The position numbers were made by a program, and so were the translations under genes. A DNA stretch of 64,000 nt from Callipepla californica brunnescens (Eukaryota > Chordata > Aves > Galliformes > Odontophoridae). Shown here piece after piece: positions 43,720 to 55,708 of this stretch. The notes below the pieces were generated by a model that searched no databases, was not told the DNA's origin, and saw nothing but the letters and a program-made list of their open reading frames with translations. How positions within the stretch are numbered: the first letter of the stretch is position 1; the number at the start of each line of letters is the position of its first letter. Location of the stretch: the NCBI GenBank assembly GCA_023055505.1, contig JALIRH010000039.1, positions 2,790,001 through 2,854,000 of the forward strand, written 5' to 3'.

Positions 43720-45700
43720 TCAGAATTTTCCTGACGATTATTTTTTTTCTTTTTTTTTTCCCCTCTCCCAAAATAAGGAAGATGCCGGACTTGGCACCGG
43801 CCTCTTGGCACCGCAATTTATAGTGTCATCCAGAGATTCAAGTAGTGCTGTGTTCTTGTTTCGCTGCACTTGGCAGAACGCTGCGCAGGGAGGACGTGAG
43901 GTGAAATAGCCGGTGTAACATAACATCAGCGCTTTCCTTCCTTGGCTAAAAAGTGCCAAGCACGTTGGGGGAGAAAACAGAGAGGAGCAGGGGGTAGGAT
44001 GTTAGAAGAGCAATCGGCAGAGAGCAGCCTCAACCAAAGCTTCGGACTTTCCTTTTGGGCTCTGTGTCTAAAGTGGTACAAACTTTATCTCCAACAGGTT
44101 TAAGATTTTTCTTTTCTTTTTCTTTTTCTTTTTTTTTTTTCCCCCATTTGTTTACTGGAGTTTATAGCAGTTTCTTTCTGGCAGTTGTGCTACTTAGCAG
44201 ATTGAAATAAAATCATAAGGGTGAATTAAAACACACTGCTGTTAGTGCTGATTAGAATTTTAGCTTAGTGTAAATACCGGATGCAGTGTCCAACTTTTCA
44301 GGGACTTGGCATCGACTCAACAGGGATCTCCGGGCTGCACAGGAGACAGTGTGTGCTTGCAAGCTTTTTAAATACTTGGATAGGTGAAACTCACTGCTTC
44401 TGCTGGCGTGCTAGCTAATTCAGTGCCTGCAAAATGCATTACATTGTCCAAAGTGGCTGTAAAAGAAAAAAAAAAAAAATCCAAAACAGGGAAAAAGCAA
44501 ATAAAAGCAAAGGATGAGAATAAGAGGCAAATGTTTTTGATGTAAAAGCTTTCAATGTATGGATTTTTATTTGCGTTCTCATCATCGTGTGCTAAATGCT
44601 TGCCCACACGTACAAGCTGCAAATGTATTCCCTGCTAATTTTTGGGTTGCACTTGTAAATAAACAAATTGCCTGAGGGCATGTAGTTGTGGAAACATTAA
44701 ATGGTTCTTTATGCAGCTGGAAAATAATGGTTGCTAAAACAACAGAATGGTGGAGTCTTTCTATGCAAATACTTGCATTCAGGTGGATTGTGTTAGTAAA
44801 GGCTCCATGCTCATGGCCTCGCTCTTAGCCCATGACTTACCAATTCTCATCTGTCAGGAGTTTTCAGGGTCTTGAATTACCTTTGCGTATTTTCACCCTA
44901 TAACGAAACAATGGAACAGCAAGCATTACCGTCCAGGGTGATGCAGCACCTTCCCTGAGTCAGTCGTTGGGAAGGTATTAAAGCAGCAACATGATCAACA
45001 CCTATTCTAAATGCTTCATCTGCACTATTGCTTAGTGTGTGCTGCTGCTGGGTCAATAGGGCACATCATTTCTTCTGCGGGAATGGCAAGGAGCCTCAAC
45101 TGTACCGTGCCCCTATCCATTTGATGGAGGTAATTCACAGGGATGCAGATGCTTTTCTGAGAAATATTTGCTGTTTCTACCTGCATTTCTCCCATAACCT
45201 GTGCACTTACGTCTTTGCAGAGGTTGTAAACCTCCTTCTAGTTCATATTCACCCTCTTCCCTGGCAGCCTATATATCCATAGTACTTCCGTGGAGCAGGG
45301 TATTATTTTTAATGATGTAATTTGAACTCCTGATTCTTTGTTGAGAAGATAAGATTGAAAACTCTTGGATACTGGTCAGGGCAGATGGAGTTCACTTGAG
45401 CCAGATGCATGCACTGAGTTATATAGCAGATTCTCTGAAATTAGTTTTCAGGGTGTTCTGATGTTACGTGTCACCAAAATTCAGAATAGTTCAAATTCGA
45501 GAAGAGTGAAAAAGAACAAAATTCTGTGCAAGTCTTGTTTATCAGTATGATAGAAAAAATGTATCATTGTGGAAACTATAAGGGGACAGCAAAGAAAGAA
45601 AGATTAGAGCAGGATAATGGTCTCGTGCTCTTTTTATATTTTCTGCCTCTTTAATTAAAAGCTATGAATTCAAATGACTATTTTCTCTACTTTAAGTTTT
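43720..45700. other. Non-coding stretch
   Basis: I see no gene. A T run lies at 43740-43759. The (CTTTT)n tract at about 44105-44145 ends in C5. A perfect octamer ATGCAAAT lies at 44763-44770. From about 44.6 kb the sequence becomes CpG-poor again. Confidence 0.5.
44105..44145. repeat. (CTTTT)n/poly(T) tract
   Basis: Pentanucleotide CTTTT repeats with a T run and five C. It is simple sequence without an attached retroelement. Confidence 0.85.
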
Positions 45701-45727
45701 ATAGATAGATAATAGATAGGTAGATAA

Positions 45728-45793
<66 letters not shown>
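45701..45793. repeat. (GATA)n microsatellite
   Basis: About 22 ATAG/GATA tetranucleotides occur, imperfect in the first 30 bases (AATAGATAGGTAGATAAATA) and perfect thereafter up to the CR1 fragment. It is probably length-variable. It abuts the CR1 piece with no gap, which suggests that the repeat grew next to the old CR1 insertion point. Confidence 0.95.
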
Positions 45794-45829
45794 GTCCTTC
45801 CAACCCAAGCCATTCTATGATTCTGTGAT
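45794..45829 (+). mobile_element. CR1 LINE, extreme 3' end
   Basis: GTCCTTCCAACCCAAGCCATTCTATGATTCTGTGAT (positions 45794-45829) has the blocks CCTTCCAACCC, CCATTCTATGATTC and TGTGAT, matching the conserved CR1 3' terminus with the ATTCTRTG octamer tail. Only about 36 bases remain, as is common for 5'-truncated copies. CR1 is the main LINE of birds, so this is the best single pointer to the host group. Confidence 0.85.
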
Positions 45830-47371
45830 ATATATAATAAGTAAAAAACCCAAACAGGTGGTAGGAAATCTTAAGCCTAGCTGCAGCATGCATGTCAGCC
45901 TGAAAACTGCACCACCACTTTTTTGACTGATTTCAGGAGTTTGTTTCACTGTGTGACTTCTGCCTTTGTGCTACAGCTCTCAGTAGAGCTCATCATCTGC
46001 TGCAAACCTAATTTTAAATTATTAAAGTTGATTTTTTTTTAATTCATATAAATATTCAAATATCCTTCATTAATGAAAACTGAAGCTAACCCCTGAATGT
46101 GATAAATTCAGGAGCTGTTAGGATGCATCTGAGTCAGAGCTTGTACTAAATGACTGCTGGGCCTTTTTAGCCCCTCATATTAGTGTGATTCCTTGATGCA
46201 AACATTTTCTTTTGGAAGAGAATAAGGTCTGTTGCACTTTGCTTTAAGTGGCCAATATTAGCTCTAGATTCTCATGTCTTTTACTGCTGTATAATGGAAA
46301 TAACTCCGTTGAAGCTAATGAAAATGCAGAATGAACGTAGGGAAAGCAGTGGGAGTGACAAGAGGATCAGGGCTTTAGTTTACAACTTTTCAGACCTGTG
46401 AGTTTATCCTCCAAGAGCAGAAATGAAATCCTTCAGCAGCTTTTGGCACTTTTTCTTGTTTGTATATTCTTCATGTACACATCATGTGCATCTGTGTGTG
46501 TGTGTACATCTATATGATATGTGTAAAAGTACTTTTTATATAGTAACTTTCTGCATAGGGCAACCCAAACAGCTGTTATTCCTTTTTATAGCTTCTTTAA
46601 TCTATGTGCCAACAAGTCAGTTTACAAAATCTGTTTTGTTGATGACTGCTGCGATAATAATTGTGGTGTTTTGTGGCTTGGCAAAAGCCTGGGGTCTCCT
46701 CCGAGGACTCTTGCCAAAGCCTTTGAAGGGGTTGAGGTGGATTCACTGCCAAAATGAGTCACCACTCTCTATTTTATTTAGTGTCCTTCTGCCAAGGCCT
46801 TAGACACTTTCTGTTTTCATTCTTTTGTAGGCTTTCCTTCCCACATTGTGGTTTCCTTCACAGCCAGAGTAATGTGTTTGCCAGCATAGGTGAGAGAGTG
46901 TGGCTGACTCTCCAAATGCCACTGCTAGACTACGCTTAAGGGTTAGCGGTTTAGCTATTGTGCTTTTTCAAAATGAATGTGCAAGATTTAATTATATGCC
47001 TATGAATTATAAATAAAAAAGACTGCTGCATCTGATGCAGCACGGTGCAATAACCTAGACTGAGGTCAAGGGATTTCAGAGGTCTGTCAGCGTTTGCTTC
47101 TCCAAGGCTGTGTATTACTGCATTCCTGTTTCACTTGTGACTGCATTGGTCAAATCAGAGATGAGTTGCCCCTGCAGTGTAAATCCCTGGTTTGTTTTTT
47201 TTTGATCTGAGGCTGGGCTTTCTGTTAACTTTCTTCTCCATCCAGAAGCAGATAATCATTCTGTTCGCAGCACAATAACAAATGCGTGGTAGTTATCATA
47301 ACACTTTGCATGTCCCACCCATATGTTTCAAAAAACTTGAGAAACCAAGATGAATGGATGTGACATTCTGA
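45830..47371. other. CpG-poor non-coding stretch
   Basis: No gene was seen; the largest open frame is 126 codons (plus strand, 46423-46803) with no domain. A short TG run lies at 46493-46505. Confidence 0.5.
46303..46376. repeat. Ancient palindromic repeat fragment
   Basis: AACTCCGTTGAAGCTAATGA, a middle segment, then GTGGGAGTGACAAGAGGATC and AGGGCTT match the class with CTCCATTGAAGTCAATGG at one arm and GGGAG...GGATCAGGGC at the other. The copy is diverged. Confidence 0.5.
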
Positions 47372-47508
47372 CATCCTTCATACAGATGTGGAAACGGAGG
47401 CTCAGAGAAGTGAAGTGATTCAGTCAAAATCGCATAGGAAGTCTGCGTGAGGCCTGGAAACAGAACCCACATCATCTGACTCATTGGCCTTTGCTTTAAC
47501 CACAAAAA
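47372..47508 (-). repeat. MIR-like SINE (antisense)
   Basis: CATACAGATGTGGAAACGGA, GGCTCAGAGAAGTGAAGTGA, then GCATAGGAAGTCTGCGTGAG, GGAAACAGAACCCACATCAT, CTGACTCATTGGCC and TTGCTTTAACCACA follow the antisense order of a MIR/CORE-SINE: a CAGATGAGGAAACTGAGGC box, an AGAGAAGTGACTTGCC box, an ATAGCAAGTCTGTGGCAGAG box, a GAACCCAGG box and a GCTCTAACCAC tRNA-derived end. It is the most complete SINE copy in the window. Confidence 0.75.
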
Positions 47509-50300
47509 CTTCCTTTTTCCCGCTGTACTTACAGAGATATGTTTTGGCCTTATTCTAGATAAAATGTTAGATGTAGAGATGGCCTAGATATCCTTACAGT
47601 AAAATGTGTAATTCCTACTCGGGTGATGTTGGATGATATGAGTCATGACTTATTACGGTATCTGTGGTTTTCTTAATGCTGAGAGGTTTTGGTACACGAA
47701 TGGGGAAAGCAATATGGGGATTTCAGTTAACTGTTAAACAAAATTAGAGTGGAAAAAAACACATGGTACTCTGGAGAGTAATGGCAGTATTAGCTTTTCA
47801 AACAGATTTTGTGTTCCTCATCAATAAAATGCTATGCTGGGAGGTCGGCAGCAGGTAGTTCAGTCCTGACGAATGAGCCTCACTTCTAAAGGGCCTAAAG
47901 GAATTAGTCACTGTGTTCCCAAAAATCATGCCCTTAAGTTGCTCTGTCAACACAGAGAGACGCATATAGGTGATCCTTGCGGGGTTTTGCAGTCCTTTGT
48001 GTACTTATGGCTCAGAGCCATCAGGAGAGGCATTTTCACCCATCCTTTTCTGTGTCTTTTCACTCTTCTTGGTTGCCTTCTCCCCTTCTTGGGAGACCAG
48101 CGTGAAGGTTCACGATTCAAAAGTCAGTCTGCTTTGGGGTGATCAGTCCCCAGGAAACAACCTATTCCCAGAGGTTCTCTGTTCTTACCAACGCAGAGAA
48201 CTCATACCTCTTCCATGTAAGGAAACGTTTTTGCCTCCATCTTTACACCTCTTCTCTGTGGTTGCTTGGTTGTTTTCTTCTTTCATGCTGGTTCACCCCT
48301 CCCTTTGTCTCCCTGTATATCCTTCTTTTATTTGCTTCATATACCCATTTGCCAGATGCTCGTTTTGCTTTGTTTTGACTGCCTGTATTTGTGCTTCACA
48401 TTTCAAACCTGTTTTTCTTCCCTCTTCTCACGTTTTGATGGTTTGTTCTCCAGGCCCGGGACAGCAAATCATTGTGACTTGCTCTTCCTCAGTGTCTTCA
48501 AAGAGAGAAACCGGCAAAAATGATGAGTCCTAGCAAACCTCACTTAGCAGGAGTCCCCTCAAACAAAATTCTTCTGCCTGGATGCACATTATTCACCCAA
48601 GCCATTTGTCATTGCCAATTAGTAGTGAGCGTTCGGGTTGGGTCATTCCCTATCTGCAGTGAGAGGGCGAGGGATAAGGCCATACAGTCTTAGGAGACTG
48701 AGCCAGCTCCCTCCTAGGGAAACTTTCCTACACCTGACCAAAGCTTATTTGGCTTTGGATTTCAGTTTTCAGATTTTAAATGAAATGAAGAGACTGGTCT
48801 TTGTTTTACAGTATGAATTATACTGGCAATAAACTAATTAGGCTGTTCTCTCTCCTGTGTTACACAACATGAGAAAATAGCTGCAGGTCTTTAAGTAGTT
48901 GTCAGTTATTAAGATCCCGTGCAAATAACGATGCAGGTTTCACAGAACTGAATGAAGACACGGACGCAATATCACAAACAAGTTTACTGCCATTCCATGT
49001 ATCAGACACCTTCTTCCTTCTAATTAATCATTCTAATTATTTTGTTTTATTTTATTTTTTTTTGGAGGTGCGTCATCTTTTCTTTAGAAATACATTACAT
49101 CCTTTACTCCTGTAAAATCTGGACTGCGTGTGCAGTCTGGCAGATTGTGAGTATAAGTTCAGAGATGATTTGTGAAATTCATCAGCTTGCCCAGGTTGTC
49201 TGTGTGCCGCTGGTCAGAGAATTTGCTTCACCACTGACAGCATTAACAATGCAGGCTTTATTTACAAGAGGTTTATAGTGTTACCGCAACTGATAGAAAT
49301 CTCTGTAGTTTCACTGCTTTTAATTGAACTATTCCAGATCTAGCCGAGGATCTGATCTGTAACACAAAACTCCACATTTTAAATTATCGCTGCAGTTTAG
49401 CAGAGTTTAAGTAAATTCTGGGATGGAGCACATCTTTCTGACACAGTGAGCACACTGTGACTAGGAGGCAAAGCCACTTTGCCATAGGGTTAAACTGGGA
49501 TTTTTCACCCACTGCTCTATTATAAGCAGTCAGATTTCCCCTGACCAGGGAATACTTAGAGACACCACAAACATTTGGTCCCTTCACCCATATCCCCTCT
49601 GCTTTTTTTGTAAAGTGTTTGCAGGGCTCTGCAGCTCTAATCCAAATAGAGAGAAATCAGGATATAGGAAGAATTTTAAGAGCATGTGGCATATTATATA
49701 AATGCATCATTGTATAAATGTATCCATTGTACAAATGCACCAGTTAAAGGAATGATTTCTTGACCTACAGATAAGTAGCAATATGAGTAGGACAGGAAGA
49801 AGACGTTTAGCTCAGTAAAAACGTATAGGACACAGTAACAGAGCCTGCCCTATATCATCTTAGAGAATATATCTCACTTACATCACAGAAGTAGATTGAG
49901 GGCATTCACGACCAGTGGTGAATTCCCGCAGGCGCAGTAATCTCTGATTGTTTGCACCTGAAATTCCTCACCAGCGTCATGTTCTGTAGCTGAGGCTTAC
50001 ATAAAGTTCAGTTTTTATTAATTCAGCCTTATAAGCACAGCACTCGGTTCACATTTGTGATTACAGGTATTTATTCAAGTAGAAAGAGATATCTAAAAAA
50101 CATTTTGTGGATTATTCATTATCTCAGAGGGCTCTTTTATATACAATATTTAATGAGCAATCTACTTTGGAAAATAGCTAGATTTACTGTGGGTAGCTAT
50201 CATTTACACAAGTGATGTGGTAGAAATAAAGTGGAAGCCACTTTCAAAACTGTTCCAGTAATTGGAGCACTGAAAGAAATAAAAAGATTTTTTTTTTTTT
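47509..50300. other. CpG-poor non-coding stretch
   Basis: I see no gene. A 187-codon plus-strand open frame at 47970-48533 is leucine- and phenylalanine-rich because it reads pyrimidine-rich DNA, and I do not accept it. A short imperfect tandem array (TATAAATGCATCATTG, TATAAATGTATCCATTG, TACAAATGCACC) lies at 49695-49742. Confidence 0.5.
49695..49742. repeat. Imperfect 16-17 bp tandem triplication
   Basis: Three adjacent units, each TAtAAATGyAtCcATTG-like, with drift in the last. It is a local slippage product, and no function is evident. Confidence 0.65.
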
Positions 50301-53300
50301 TGGTAGGCCAAGCCATCGGCCGTACAAAGGCACAGCAGAAATGAATGAGTGGCTGTTCCGAAAGGCAACTTTCTGTGCAGCACAAGGCTAACTGCTGAAA
50401 TAATGGAGCCATTCACAAACGTATTTTTCTATGTCACAAATAATAAAACAGTTAGACAACGAAGTCTCCTCCGGTATGCGGTAGATAAAGAAATATTCCA
50501 TCTTCAAGATCGTGGTTGGGTCCGTTTGAAAATGTTTGTAAATCTGATCTGGAAGGCAGCGCTAAGGCTTAAGGCGTGCCGGTGCTCGTGTGTCGCTTTG
50601 GGGCAGTCCTGAGAAAGGAGAGGGCAGATTGGGCTGGGAGGTTTGACCCAGTCAGTGCCGGGTACACAAACAGTGCCCCAGTCCCTCGTTCTGCTGTTCC
50701 TTAAACTCAGCGTTACTTTTAGGCACTCCTCAGATGTGCTCCATTATCTGCTTCTAAAACAGAGGGCCAATAAACTACATTCCTCATCACATTGCATTAT
50801 TGACATTGTACTTAGAGCTGAGGTAGTATTTTAAGCCTGAATCATATTTTTCTGTGGTTTATATATTTATTAAAGTTACATGCAGGACTAAGGTACGTGT
50901 AATATATTCCTTCCTTCAAGGGTTTGAAATGAAACAAAGTGAATAACTGAATTACTTTATACTTTTTCCCATTTTTATTTACGACTGGTCAAAGGCAGAG
51001 CTCTGAAGATTTACACTTGGCAGCAGAGGAAGATGCTGTGCTTGCCCTGCTCTCCTGGTAGGCCCAGTAAATCTTAGTGCTCCGAGGTGAGGGCTGTCTT
51101 TGTTCTCGCCCACACCGAGCTGGAGGAGCAGGGACCTGTGGGGCAGCAGCCCTGGGCTCAGGGCTGACAGCAGTTAGTGATACCTGCGCTTGGCACTGGG
51201 TCCCAGAGCAAGGTTAAAGGATAACTCTCTTCTAAATCACGTGAAGCAGGGGCAGTCCATAGATACGGGAAGAGTTTCTGCTTGGATTATGGTACCTACG
51301 TAAGGCCGATAAACCTGCAAAGTCAGATATTCGGTGCGTTCACCCCTCCAGTGTCCTTGTTTCTTGAGCTCAATAGCACACAGCAAATTGTACGGGAAGA
51401 CATCCTGGGCACAGCTTCTGAACAGGGAGTGGAGAAAGATCAGATAAGGATTTTTCTAGTGGCGGAGATTAAGACAGTCGTAATTTATTGCAAGCTTGCC
51501 TGTCATGACTAATGGATTCAGCCCCTATTAACTGTGCTGTGACACTTAAACTGACTATTTTTCTTCAGCTTCTTCCCTCAATTTCAACCAAAACGTGTAC
51601 ATACGAAGAAAAGACATTCTTCTTTTCTCCGAGGTAGATTTTTGGTGTGTGAAACAAAGGGGAACTTTGGAGACAAAGTCCTTCACCACACAAATATCTG
51701 TCCCAGCCTTTGTCACATCAGCACTCTTTCCAGGTGCTGTCCGCGGGGCCAGGAGCAAAGGAGGGATGCTTGGCTCTTTCTCTGTCCTCTTCTATACTGC
51801 TGAGGGATGACAAAAGGGAGCAGCATCACCGTGGTCTCTGCTGTCCCATATCATGCTTTGAATCAGGTGTTTTTCAGGATGCTGCACTTGGGGTGCACCA
51901 TTGCTTCTGCCCAGAAGTTTGGGTTTCAGGGCATTCATAGCAAAACACGGCAGTGTAAACTTCTGTAGTTTCTCTGTCTTCCCTGTGTCACCTTTCCCAC
52001 CCTGCTATTCCTGTTTTATTCATCATGTCCTAGTAAAATCCATACCTAACAGAGAATAGGCTTTTGGGGGAAGATGAACCAAATTCTTGTAAGCCATTGA
52101 GTGTTGGGCACTGCAGTGCAACGAGGAGCTGGGTTTTGTCACTGCCTTTAGACGCTTACTTTAAACAAAATGGAGAAATCTGTCTTTTGGCACAAGCACA
52201 GTCACTGATTTCTGAGCGTGTTCAAAAAACTCTCTTACTTGTGATAGGGAAAGTTGAAGGGGACAGAAGAGCAGATTGTTGTAAAGTCTTGCATGTACTT
52301 TTCCAAGCAGGCCATGGGCCACATAGTAATTCGGGAAGGAGAACACAGTTCGCAACTGAGGAGTAAGTTAAAAAACCTGAGCTTGAAATTCATAGGAGGA
52401 GAGAGACTCCCCGCTTTGTTCTTATGGTTTGGCATCAAACCAGTCATATGCAAATTCTAAATTGTGCTGCTAAATAGTTAAATAAGCAGATCTGAAGGGT
52501 GTAAGGTTCCCAGATCCTTTGTAATATCCACACGCAGCTCATTTTATATCTTCTACCAGTACATTTTGAATCACTTTTCTGATTTTATTGAAGAAAATGT
52601 CTGGAATTTTGATAGGAAGGACTTGAAAAAGATAGTCGAATCTGGATAAAATATTCATAGATATAAGAAGTTCCAGTTCCAGGAAAAGGCTGCTGGGTGC
52701 CTCCATGGCTGTTCTTCTCATTTCCTAATTTCTCTTTCCCCTGTTTTCTGCGCTCTGTGTTTAAATAAACTCTTCTGGTTCTCTCTTTCACACATCATTG
52801 CTTTCTGCTTCAAAGGCTCTTTTTAATAACTTATTCTTTGGTTTAATTTTTTGAACATGAGTTGGGTTTCACCGAGCACTCTGCGCTCACACCCACAGAC
52901 GCTGAGAGCAGGCTTGGTGCAGCGTCCATGTAATTGTGTGCAGCGTTACTGCCTTGGCTGATAGAGGTACGTTTTCGACATAGTTTCCATTGTAGCTCTT
53001 TCCTTTACCAACCCCATGTTTGAGGCCGCCACTTTCCTCCCTATACGCTTTGTGAAAAGCAGACCACACTCCGATTTTGAGCAAAATCTTTTCCACCATA
53101 TGTTTTTAGTAATTGTGTAGTAGGGAAAAAAAAGAACAAAAACCCAAAACATTTTTCCCTTGTCAGCCATTTCTAGTAACACTTTTTTTTTTTGGAAAAA
53201 GGCTTCATCAGAAGTGCCTGAAATTTGAGACTATTCAGAGGAACAGTCCGTAGAGAAGGTGAAGTTTGAGAAAGAGAATGGAAAATGCAGCTAAACTGTG

Positions 53301-55694
53301 ATTGAAAGATCGGTGCTGAGCGTGTTCTGAGCAGCCAGGCCTGGCACTGGGAGCAGCCTTTGTGCCCAGGGCCCGACGGGACTGGCGCTCAGTGCCGGGG
53401 CACAGCCCCACTTCGCTCCGCGGTGTTCTGCTGCTGTTGCACCTGTGCCCTTCAGCAGGCAGTGGCTGTGGCTGTTTGCTGCTGCGTGTGGATTGCTCAC
53501 CCAGCAGTCCGTTCCATTTTTCATTTGCTATTTAGCTTTAGGTTTTTATATCTTGTGTGCTAGTAAACACAGATCTCTGATGTTACTCCTTTTTGCTCGC
53601 ATTGGACAAGCTACTGTTGCTGGCAACTTCGTGGTGGGGAAGACAGAGGAAGAATATCATGCTAAAAAAACATGTGGTTGGACCTGCTGTCAGCACAAGC
53701 AAATTGGGACACCCAGAGGAGTCCTATTTAGCTGCTGGGGTGAGGCCCTCAGTTTATAGGTGATGCCTTCCAAACAGGAGCGATGGATGGTGAGGTCTGT
53801 GCGGCCCTTGGGACCAGGTTACTGATACACCTGGTGATAATGGGAATTATCAGTAGTCGTAATTTCTGTTTTCCAAAGGATTAACAGGTTACGGGGTCAG
53901 TGATCAAGTAAAAGGTAGTGCTGGTTCTTTTCGCTTTTCCCGTGGGCTGTAATGGGACTGTCACAAGGCCCTATAAATAGCTTAGAACATTTTCATCTGT
54001 AACATTGGGTGTAAATTGTAACTTTCAGAAACTTATCTTTTATGTGGTGCAGTTTGCTTTTATGTTCCTACTGTCTAATCTTATCTTGCCATGTGCTGAA
54101 AAATAAAAATTCATTGCAATTATCTTTCCTATAGTAAGATATCGAGGAGTTGGTCCATTGTAAGGGGACTGGGTTGAAGTACAATCAACACACTTCTTCT
54201 GGATCTAAAAATATCGGTGCTTCAAAGGTCGGCGAAATGATAAATCCTGTCCTAAGTGTATATATAATACATATGAATGCACACTATAAATTTGTTTTAT
54301 AGATTTTCATTGAAGTGCTTCACAGTCTGATGATAATTTCAAACCGTTGTGAGTTTATCTGAGGTCACTGATAGAGAGGAAGCACTGGGGAGGGCTGCAG
54401 GATGAGGTGCATGGAGCACCCGTTGTGTCCTGTTCAACCAAGGGGAAAAGCAGTGCCTTGCCAGCATTTGGCTATGGAATATGGCAAGAAAAATGTTGCT
54501 TTTTTTTTTTTAAGGCAGTCAGACAACAGCAGACTTCTTCTGTAGCCAAAGCTACTCCTTCAGTGGGATTTCCATGGGCACCAGCCTTGCCTTGTGCTGT
54601 TGACTTCTCCTTTGTTTCCTGCAGAGAGCACAAGGCGAGCAGGTTGGAGCGCAGCTGCTGGGGCTGGGGCACTGCCCCATGGGGACAGTGTGGTCCGTGG
54701 GCATCGACCCACAAGCTGGCAGCGTTTTGAGCAGAAGTTCTTCCAGGAGGAATGCGTGGCCCACATGCTCTTTTTGTTTCCTTGGGAAAAAGCAGGTTGG
54801 ACCAAGGCATTGTAAATGATGTAATTAACTAGAGGCACTTTTAGGTACACTGATACTAAAATGGATTTTCAAACAAGGAGAGAAGTCTTTTCCTCCTCTA
54901 GATGGTCTAATTTATCTATGTTCAGTGGCTTAGGAGTAAGAGCAACAGTCACAAGGGAGGTAGTGGTCAAGGAAGCTGAAGGACTCTCATCTCTTTCTCA
55001 AAATAACAAGTACTTTTAAGTAGACCCAGTGCCGGACTAAAGAAAGCATTCCAGAGTAAAACAAACACGTCTTGCCATTCAGGCTTCCGTTGCACAACTC
55101 CTGTTGTAATTCATCTGGAAAGGGCTGCCCTGCCATGGGCACTGCCGGTGCTCGCGGTGTGCCCAGGTGGGGGCTGGCCGGGTGGGCACAGGTCTGCAAG
55201 CAGCACGTCGGCTTTAGCCCTGCTTTGTGGAGCAGTGCAGGCAGTACAGTTGCTCTTTTTGCTGGATGTTGGTTACTTTTCTTCGCCATCACAGATATTT
55301 GAATACAATTATTCAGTCGGCTGGACATCTTTTTCCTCCCATTTCGGCTCAGACAGTAGTAAAGTTTAGTGTTGATTTAAAAGACCGTCTTCCTTAAAGC
55401 AGATTGCAGAGTTTGCACACTGTGAATTGTAATTAAAGTGTAAGGGGTGCTTATTATGTCAACAACTGGCATGAGAACCCCCGAGCAGCAGGTGACCCCA
55501 AACATGTGACGTTTGTGACAGCTAGGATCCTTCTTTCACTGGTTTAGCAATCTGAAAGACCAAATTGAAAGAAGCCCAGAGGCTGTATATTTCATTAAGT
55601 CCCAAGGGAAGTGTGGGATACAGCTTCCTTCTGCTTTGCTGGGACGTAGCCAAAAACTTTCTAGAGGCTCTGTTTTTGACAGAGGCTGGCTGAA
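50301..55694. other. Non-coding single-copy stretch
   Basis: No gene was seen; open frames are 113 codons or fewer with no domain. Perfect octamer ATGCAAAT at 52448-52455. Short homopolymers lie near 53183-53194 (T) and 54499-54511 (T). GC-richer patches at 53330-53500 and 54560-54720 have no promoter set. Confidence 0.5.
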
Positions 55695-55708
55695 GGGGGG
55701 GGGGGGGG
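55695..55708. repeat. 14-base poly(G) run
   Basis: An uninterrupted G run embedded in GGCTGAAG and AAACC. Much shorter than the run at 22.6 kb. Confidence 0.85.

Noticed and set aside
47970..48533. 187-codon open frame with hydrophobic segments
   Set aside because: Hydrophobicity comes from pyrimidine-rich DNA; overlapping frames look the same, and no membrane-protein family is recognisable.
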